Shown here: positions 58,340 through 64,000 of the stretch, one piece after another
Layout of the letters: the number at the start of each line of letters is the position of its first letter
Position numbering within the stretch: the stretch's first letter is position 1
DNA from: Corynespora cassiicola
Lineage: Eukaryota > Ascomycota > Dothideomycetes > Pleosporales > Corynesporascaceae
NCBI GenBank assembly: GCA_022059125.1
Contig: JAEUWY010000001.1
Span: 1,054,001 to 1,118,000, forward strand
Direction of reading: 5' to 3'
DNA: 64,000 bases
Translations under genes and position numbers: made by a program
The notes under the pieces: model-generated
Told to the model about the DNA's origin: nothing
Databases searched by the model: none
What the model saw: the letters and a program-made list of their open reading frames with translations, nothing else

Positions 58340-58678
58340 ATGAAAATCGTCAAGTTTGGACTTGTGGGTCTGTGGGTTGCTGGGGCTGTGGGACAGCAGA
58401 CTGCGGAGTGTACACGAGAGTTGGCTAGGACGGACGAGTGTGCAGATGTTATCAATGCGAATGCTTGCTACAATAAATATCGGTTTAGGGACACGCAGAC
58501 GCTGTCTTGCATTGATGGCAAGGACAACAAGGAAAGGTCGAGGAAGGTGAGTTGTGAATAGACGCATTGACAGCGACAGTTTGGATGACTGTGGATATAG
58601 GCATGCAAATGCTGTAGCTGTGTTGGAGCGGTGATGTGCAGTTGGGTGGATAAGAATCGCCTTTGTACGGCAACATGA
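58340..58678 (+). CDS. Small secreted cysteine-rich protein (effector-like)
   Basis: No family is recognised. Exons are 58340-58546 and 58601-58678 with a 54-nt GT-AG intron, giving 94 residues. A signal peptide (MKIVKFGLVGLWVAGAVG) precedes a mature chain of about 76 residues with 10 Cys, an even number that fits disulfide pairing. The second exon carries a dense ACKCCSCVGAVMC motif. Without splicing the frame ends two codons later and loses six Cys, so the two-exon model is preferred. Size, secretion and Cys content match fungal effector candidates or small antimicrobial proteins, which is inference. Confidence 0.7.
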
Positions 58679-59176
58679 GCTGGGGAAATGAGTATGGCGA
58701 GTGTATACAATGCTAGATTGAACCTTTCTTGATATATTCAGATCATGATTCTGCAAGATGCACAGAGTGGCTCTTGGTGAAACATGCTTTGAAAACTAAA
58801 TAATGGGCTTTCCGTAGTAACCAAGTGTCTATCCAGGAAGCATACTACTACGGCCTCAGCTCACATGACAATGATTTTTATCGTAGATTTTTCGAAAGAG
58901 ACGAGTTAAGCTACCATTTACCTCGATAATATCAATCTCAGACAGCGACTCAAAGAAGTTGGCAACAGTGTAGAAACCAGTTCATGTAACTTTGCTGCGC
59001 CCCTCGCTTTGTTGCCAACCCGCCCCTCGCCTCTGGGCTGCGTCATCCTTTCCCTTCTGAGCGAAATTCCACGTCAGCCAATCGAAGCCCCGCTCACATG
59101 CATATGCAGCTAAATTCTTATCCGATGACTGGCCAGATGGCAATAAAAGGCGTGCCCGTCCGCCAATGAGAGCACG
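58679..59176. other. Intergenic, upstream of small membrane-protein gene
   Basis: An AATAAAAGG element at about 59142 could be the TATA box of the next gene. A 10-codon upstream ORF starts at 59166 and overlaps the next ATG. Nothing else is recognised. Confidence 0.45.
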
Positions 59177-59638
59177 ATGGCTTCAGTCCCCTCCCTGATT
59201 CGCCAATCCGCTGCACTCTTTTTTCGTCTACTCCTGTACCATTCCTTCTCGAAGTTAAAGTCAATTATGGACGTAAAGATGGATGTCGGGCAATGCTACG
59301 TCACTGTCACAAAAACGATTCCGTGTCTGGCCGCCGAGCCAGTGGTATTGTTGCCGCCTCAACCTGTTGCGTCTTCAAACTTGGAACCAAGCTCGCATTC
59401 CCAATCCGACTTCATGAAGACTTCATCGTTTCCGATACCTACAGAGATATTGGGGTCTCATTCAAGTAGCATGTCGACAACGGAAATCGTACTCGGCACG
59501 TGTGGTATTTTTGTAGCTGTGTTGGGGGTTATCGTTGCCGCGACACAGTTGTGGAAAATGAGGGGGAATAGTGCGATTGGGAAAATACGACAGAATGAAA
59601 AGGAAGAATTCCTCACGAAGATTTACGAGTTAGCATGA
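59177..59638 (+). CDS. Small single-pass membrane protein, unknown
   Basis: This is a 153-residue open frame of unknown function. The N-terminus is hydrophobic (LIRQSAALFFRLLLYHSF) and a Ser/Pro-rich stretch follows. A clear transmembrane helix (IVLGTCGIFVAVLGVIVAA) then leads into a basic cytoplasmic-like tail (QLWKMRGNSAIGKIRQNEK) ending in IYELA. The helix-plus-basic-tail-plus-YEL ending resembles the two microproteins downstream. The start may instead be Met31 (59267), giving 123 residues. An upstream ATG at 59166 begins a short ORF that overlaps this start. Confidence 0.45.
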   Translation: MASVPSLIRQSAALFFRLLLYHSFSKLKSIMDVKMDVGQCYVTVTKTIPCLAAEPVVLLPPQPVASSNLEPSSHSQSDFMKTSSFPIPTEILGSHSSSMSTTEIVLGTCGIFVAVLGVIVAATQLWKMRGNSAIGKIRQNEKEEFLTKIYELA

Positions 59639-60820
59639 TCCTGGGTATGAGTAGCAAATTCTACGAATCTTGAAGGTCTGGTTACTAATGGCTTGAACCG
59701 ACGCAAAGGCCAAGTGCTAAATCAGCCATTTTAACACAACTTGGTTAGATAAATGACTGTAAATGCATATCAACGGGCTTCTTCCCGTTTTAGTAGTTTA
59801 CCCGAAGTGATCGGCGGTCGTAAACCTCTTCCAATGTAGTGAAATGCATTCTATCGGCTAAACTCTATAGCTGGATGATGATTTATTGGGAGCCGCAGTC
59901 AAATGTCGTTCTCCCGCTCGCGGAGCTTTAAATTATCTTGTCACCTAAATAAAGCCATATGTTTGTTGTGATTGTTGGCTTGTTGAATTGTGATTAAAAG
60001 AATTCCCTGAGTCCAAAAAATGAGCCAGCCTGTTCTAACGCTTCCAGTCTTTGCATTTACTTGAATATTATGAACTGCGCTTTTCCAGTGAATAAGATGG
60101 TATTCTCATATTCCTCTTATCTGAAACTAGCGATAATAGAGATCGGATCCAGTTTCTCACATGCAGCGTGCTTCATGCGATTCCACAAGTGACTAATCCC
60201 CAATCTGCGCATGGGCTTTTGCACCCGCTTTCCTCACGCAGTCAAAAATGAGGATCAGCGTCCATCCAGCGGTAGTATGCGTGGGACGTGAAGCACGCTT
60301 CGGCTCGAAACTGCTCGCGCGTGAACAACCTGTGGGAAATGCGGACACCACCACCCACGTCGAGAAAACAAAGTCACACAAGTCGGCGCTACGTGGAATG
60401 CAAAGGTCCGCGCGGGTCCTCTGCAAAGTTATGCCTTACACAGGACAGGGAATAAAGTGGATGCTACGTAGATGATCGGTGAGTGTAAGCATGGCGTCCC
60501 GCGGTGAAATATGCGAAGGGGGCAGTGTAAGAATGGTGTCCAAAGGACTGTGGGAATAGCGGCGAAGAATTAGACCGACCGCCCACGACTAAAACTCAAT
60601 GCAATCAAGATTCAAAAGCATCAGTGTTCTTACTGCATGAACACGAGGAGGAGAGATTTATAAAGCTGAGCAGAAGCCCTAGAAAGTTTACTATACCGAG
60701 AATACCTGGTCTCTTTGAAAACACACTCGACTCGGATGTTACTCGCATCTTGGCCTTCTTGACCACCTTGTTACGAACGCTTTCTTGGCTCTCTGATTAC
60801 TAAGTCGTCTACCACCCAAC
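59639..60820. other. Intergenic, A+T-rich
   Basis: There is no gene I can support in this 1.2-kb stretch. The small opposing frames near 60193-60475 are mirror images of one another and lack features. Confidence 0.5.
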
Positions 60821-61006
60821 ATGCCGCCGGTCCCTCGCGCAGAGATTGCATTTGACCTTTCACAAACCTTCATAGCGGCTTTCAGCGCTACAATCGGAAC
60901 ATGTGCTTTCGCTTTCCCTGTCTATCTCCACTGGCGTCGTTGGCAGTCGCATGCCATTTACGAACTTGAGGCGTTCGTGCCCATGGTTAGAGTTCAGACC
61001 TATTGA
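60821..61006 (+). CDS. Membrane microprotein, copy 1
   Basis: This 61-residue open frame has one predicted transmembrane helix. The pattern is MPPVPRAE, IAFDLSQTFIAAFSA, a hydrophobic stretch to FAFPVYLHWRR, then a YELEA motif and an MVRVQTY end. The minus-strand frame at 62696-62905 has the same layout and shared residues (ALD/AFD, QT, AA, the P-Y/F-HW/YW-R core, [YF]ELEA, VR). Such conservation between two otherwise unrelated flanks argues that both are real genes. Function is unknown. Confidence 0.5.
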   Translation: MPPVPRAEIAFDLSQTFIAAFSATIGTCAFAFPVYLHWRRWQSHAIYELEAFVPMVRVQTY

Positions 61007-62695
61007 TTCTGGCAGGTTTACTGACTTTTGAAGAACCATCAGACATAGATAATATAGACCTCATGGTCGTGAATCTTGACAATGTTAGAATGGTGTTATA
61101 TGGTGCAAGCTTGGCGGGGTTTAGGACCTTAGAATATATTTGTACCTTCGATCGTCTCCAACATGAGTGACTAACGAAAGGTGATTATATCAGGAATATT
61201 CAGGCTCATTATATTCGCGTCAGTATCGAGATTGAGAACATGTCGCTCAGATCGTAAGCCCTTCGGCTGGCTTCCCACCCTTGCTTGCTGGCCCTGCCAC
61301 CCATGGTCGCGCGTCCTTGTCGTCACCAACATCCTTGCCGCGGACTTTTCATGCAGGCACATTTCTAGGTTCAGTGAAATACACATCACCATCGGATGAC
61401 AGGGAAGTCGGTATTGGACTGAGCCTTGGCAAGGTACATCATGCAGGCGCGGAAGCCAGGCGTCGCCCATGGCCAATCTTCATCTTAAAGAAGACGACGG
61501 GGTCTTCTAATCGTTTTGAGTGTTTTCCATGAGTACATCATTCCTCGAGTTGTTCATATAGGTTGATGACTCGTGGCCACCATTCTCGGATGGAAATGTT
61601 GAGAGTGAAAAGCGGTCGGTTTGCGAACCGCGGCGCTTTCTAAGTGGACAAGAGCCGCAGAAGCTGCACTATTGGACAGTGAGGCATCCGTTTATCTTAT
61701 CCAAAAATTCATTCGTTGGTCAGGGGGTCTCAGCCACAGTTGGGAAGACGAACGGTAACCAATGTGCGTCATAGTATTTGACGCAGGCTTTCGACTAGCG
61801 ACACCTTTAGATTCGAACTGTATTATGAATGTTTGCACTATCAACAATGATGAAGATTGTGCCCTTCGACAAATGACCCATGCGATTCTATCTGGCAAAT
61901 GCCAGCGATGTCATTATCATTGATTCCTGGCTGGTAGTACGAGCGTAACATCCCTGCGCCGTAAAATCCAACTTTCTGTATGGAAATGACGGCTGTCAGA
62001 TGCAGGAAGAACACATGTCTGCATGAGCTGAGCCCATGCAAAAATGCATCGGAAGGCTGCCGATGCGCCTATTTCTGGTCGGATATCTAGTCTTGACGGA
62101 GCAATACCAATGGGATTTGAAGGCGATGAGACCCCTGATGCAGAAGGTCTGTGCACCATGTGCCCCTGCGCATGAGTACGGGGGAGACGGAACGGAACGC
62201 TAGAAGAACTGCAAAGGCATCAGAGCACTGGTTTCCATGATCGGCTTAATATATACTTCGGCAGGATCAGACGATCGGTGAGGCGGCCAACACTTTTAGG
62301 GGTCTACCTGTACCGTTGACCGATAGCTCTGAAGACGGTGTAAAGCGGCTTATTTACCAGAGCATTAGAACATTAGAGCATCATTATTGCAGTAATTCAA
62401 CGATAGAAATAAAAGCAATTATTCCAATTATTGTATGCCCTCATGCTTACCAGAGAGATAGATTTTACCCCATGCTCCTGCATCTCGGGTAATCTCAATG
62501 ACTGTGCCGCAATGCACTGTCCTTCGAAGACAAGGATATAAGGGAAAACTCTCTAAAAAGGATGGTGTCCATGGGAAAGCCTCCCATGGAGCAACAATGA
62601 AGCTTCATTCTCGACTAGCTAATCTACTACTTCACAAATGGTACATCTCGTACTGATAAAGCTGAATCAATATCATTGCCGGATATAGAGTGAGT
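61007..62695. other. Intergenic between the two membrane microprotein genes
   Basis: No gene is supported in this 1.7-kb stretch. A short perfect hairpin lies at 62569-62589. Several small open frames have no recognisable features. Confidence 0.45.
62569..62589. repeat. Short perfect inverted repeat (8-bp arms)
   Basis: CCATGGGA and TCCCATGG are separated by 5 nt. It could form a small hairpin, but with 8-bp arms it may be chance. Confidence 0.5.
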
Positions 62696-62905
62696 TCACG
62701 TCCGTACCAGATCGGCCGAGGCCTCAAGCTCAAAAACTTGAGACTGGGAAAGGCGCATGCGACGGGCCCTTTGCCAGTAGATAAAAAGAGGTATGAAAAC
62801 TCCAAAGAGCGCAAGCCAGGCCGTAAGTGCTGCCAGTATTGTTTGAGTCACGTCGAGTGCGAGAGTTTCCGGTATGTTCCGGCTGTGGAGAAGCGGCGAC
62901 GGCAT
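62696..62905 (-). CDS. Membrane microprotein, copy 2
   Basis: This 69-residue open frame starts at the ATG at 62905 (MPSPLLHSRN). That Met matches the start of copy 1; an in-frame ATG at 62929 would add eight residues. After LALDVTQTILAALTA there is a hydrophobic helix through FGVFIPLFIYWQR, a basic patch (RRMRLSQSQ), VFELEA and a short ADLVRT end. It is a diverged paralogue of the 60821-61006 product in the opposite orientation. Function is unknown. Confidence 0.5.
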   Translation of the reverse strand: MPSPLLHSRNIPETLALDVTQTILAALTAWLALFGVFIPLFIYWQRARRMRLSQSQVFELEASADLVRT

Positions 62906-63704
62906 CGCAAGATGCCTGGGATGCTGCATTCAAGTTGAGATGGTTAGAGATGTAGGCTTTGATAAGGGTTGCAAACCTGTGTCGATGAATTCGTGAAGTA
63001 TGGTAGACTGACGACCTCGCAATCAAGATGCGAAAGCTTTCCGAAAATAAGGAGTAATTGGGATGTAAAGTTCTGAACAAAACGCGGGTACGGAGAGTTT
63101 AAGCAGCTTGTCCTTTCATGTTCGAAAATCTCGTGAATGGCTGATGGAATTGATGCCCTTTTAAGTTATCACTACTTCTCACCCACGCTTGAGCACGTAC
63201 GTGGTACTGCAAGACGCCGAGGTGATGAGAGCACTTATCACCCGCTGCTGGAACTCGCTTAGAGAGGAAATTGAAGCCACCTTGCCCTGTATTCTTTTGG
63301 GAAAGGGATTTGGCACAATTGCGCTGGATGCGCTACTGGTCCATGTGCGGTGCTTGACAATCTGTCGGTATCCCGGTTCCGAAAGGTTGCTTCGGGGAAG
63401 CGGGCCCTGCGCATGCTGGGCTGCTGTCGCAACGGTTTTGCCCCGCGCGACCTGGCTGTGCAGTGGATAACCTTGCAAGTCAGCGGGGAAGTGGGAACAT
63501 CTTCCGCTAATATGCGCGATTGGCTGATCATTGCGCACGTATTTCCATTGGTTCGGTTGGCTGCACCATGGGCGCATGCATGCTTCTTGCTTGGTGCGCC
63601 TGTGCAACAACAAGGCTGGAGTTGGAGGCGTATGAATACTCCACGTCACTTTTCTGATTTTACTATTTCCACAGTTGGTTTCTCTATTTTACATGCACGG
63701 AGAT
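62906..63704. other. Divergent intergenic region
   Basis: It contains the promoters of the second microprotein and of the terminal Zn2Cys6 gene. Two large overlapping frames on opposite strands (63179-63721) are mutually exclusive and featureless, so neither is called. Confidence 0.5.
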
Positions 63705-64000
63705 ATGCTTTCTTCATATAGTCCTCTTACCAAGGGCAATGGAAATGCTTCATGCCAACCGAAAAGGTCTCGGGCTACCCTCAAGTGTAACTATTGTCGA
63801 ATCAAGAAGAAAAAGGTCCGTATATAATATGAAAAATCATAAAAAAGTAACTGATTGTAAAACAGTGTCAGCCAAAAGTGCGTAAATGGCCTGGCGAAAG
63901 GTGTTCTCTTTGCTTGAAAGATGGGGATCCTTGTTCCAAAGGCCATTACCCACCCAAGAATACGGCACTTAAATTTGAGAGATTGAAAAACATTGCCCCA
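63705..64000 (+). CDS. Zn2Cys6 transcription factor, N-terminal part (cut by window end)
   Basis: This is the start of a fungal zinc-cluster regulator. Exon 1 is 63705-63815 and exon 2 starts at 63866 and runs off the window, with a 50-nt intron. The cluster reads C-x2-C-x6-C-x11-C-x2-C-x6-C: KCNYCRIKKKK in exon 1, then CQP, ERCSLC, DPC in exon 2. The intron falls exactly before the third Cys. The loop of 11 residues between the third and fourth Cys is longer than the usual 5-9. An in-frame ATG at 63693 could add four residues. Target genes are unknown. Confidence 0.85.

Noticed and set aside
63179..63721. Two long overlapping frames on opposite strands
   Set aside because: They cannot both be real, neither has a domain or signal, and they overlap the promoter of the terminal Zn2Cys6 gene.
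1..64000. CRISPR arrays, bacterial operons, insertion sequences, rRNA
   Set aside because: None was seen, and the intron-rich fungal genes make prokaryotic features unlikely.
1..64000. Intact retrotransposon or DNA transposon
   Set aside because: No reverse transcriptase, integrase or transposase motif and no long terminal repeats were found in any frame.

Overview
The window is nuclear DNA of a filamentous ascomycete (Pezizomycotina). The evidence is many short GT-AG introns of about 45-120 nt, a nuclear complex I subunit gene, Zn2Cys6 regulators, a fungal rhodopsin-like membrane protein, an AA9 lytic polysaccharide monooxygenase and a PL9 pectate lyase. The class cannot be fixed from the sequence alone; a Dothideomycete-like genome is my guess. 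All gene models below come from reading ORFs, splice sites and conserved protein motifs by eye.

Region 1 (1-18.5 kb) is mostly housekeeping: the 3' end of an aminopeptidase P gene, the vitamin B6 synthase gene PDX1, a large ABC-C transporter, complex I subunit NDUFA12 head-to-head with the phosphatidylglycerophosphate synthase gene PGS1, the GPI mannosyltransferase SMP3, and SKP1. Region 2 (18.5-23.2 kb) looks more A+T rich. It carries a duplicated non-coding block and one multi-exon gene of an uncharacterised Cys/His-motif membrane family. Region 3 (23.2-36.5 kb) returns to conserved genes: GCN2 head-to-head with a cut12-like spindle-pole gene, a peptidyl-tRNA hydrolase, a rhodopsin-domain membrane protein and the repair gene RAD14.

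Region 4 (36.7-51.2 kb) is accessory. An alpha/beta hydrolase, an FAD monooxygenase and a Zn2Cys6 regulator form a compact trio that could be a small catabolic or biosynthetic cluster. They are followed by secreted enzymes (M14 carboxypeptidase, PL9 pectate lyase, AA9 LPMO) with an intron-containing tRNA-Gly(GCC) between them. Region 5 (52-56 kb) holds a GCP6-like gamma-tubulin complex gene head-to-head with EAF7 of the NuA4 acetyltransferase.

Region 6 (56.4-64 kb) is gene-poor and lineage-specific in look: a secreted DUF1996 protein, a 94-residue Cys-rich secreted protein, three small single-pass membrane proteins (two of them recognisably paralogous), and the start of a second Zn2Cys6 regulator cut by the window edge. 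The secreted enzymes and the effector-like protein suggest a plant- or plant-litter-associated lifestyle. The most interesting items for follow-up are a 7-nt microexon in NDUFA12, the paralogous membrane microproteins, the uncharacterised Cys/His membrane protein, and the hydrolase/monooxygenase/regulator trio.
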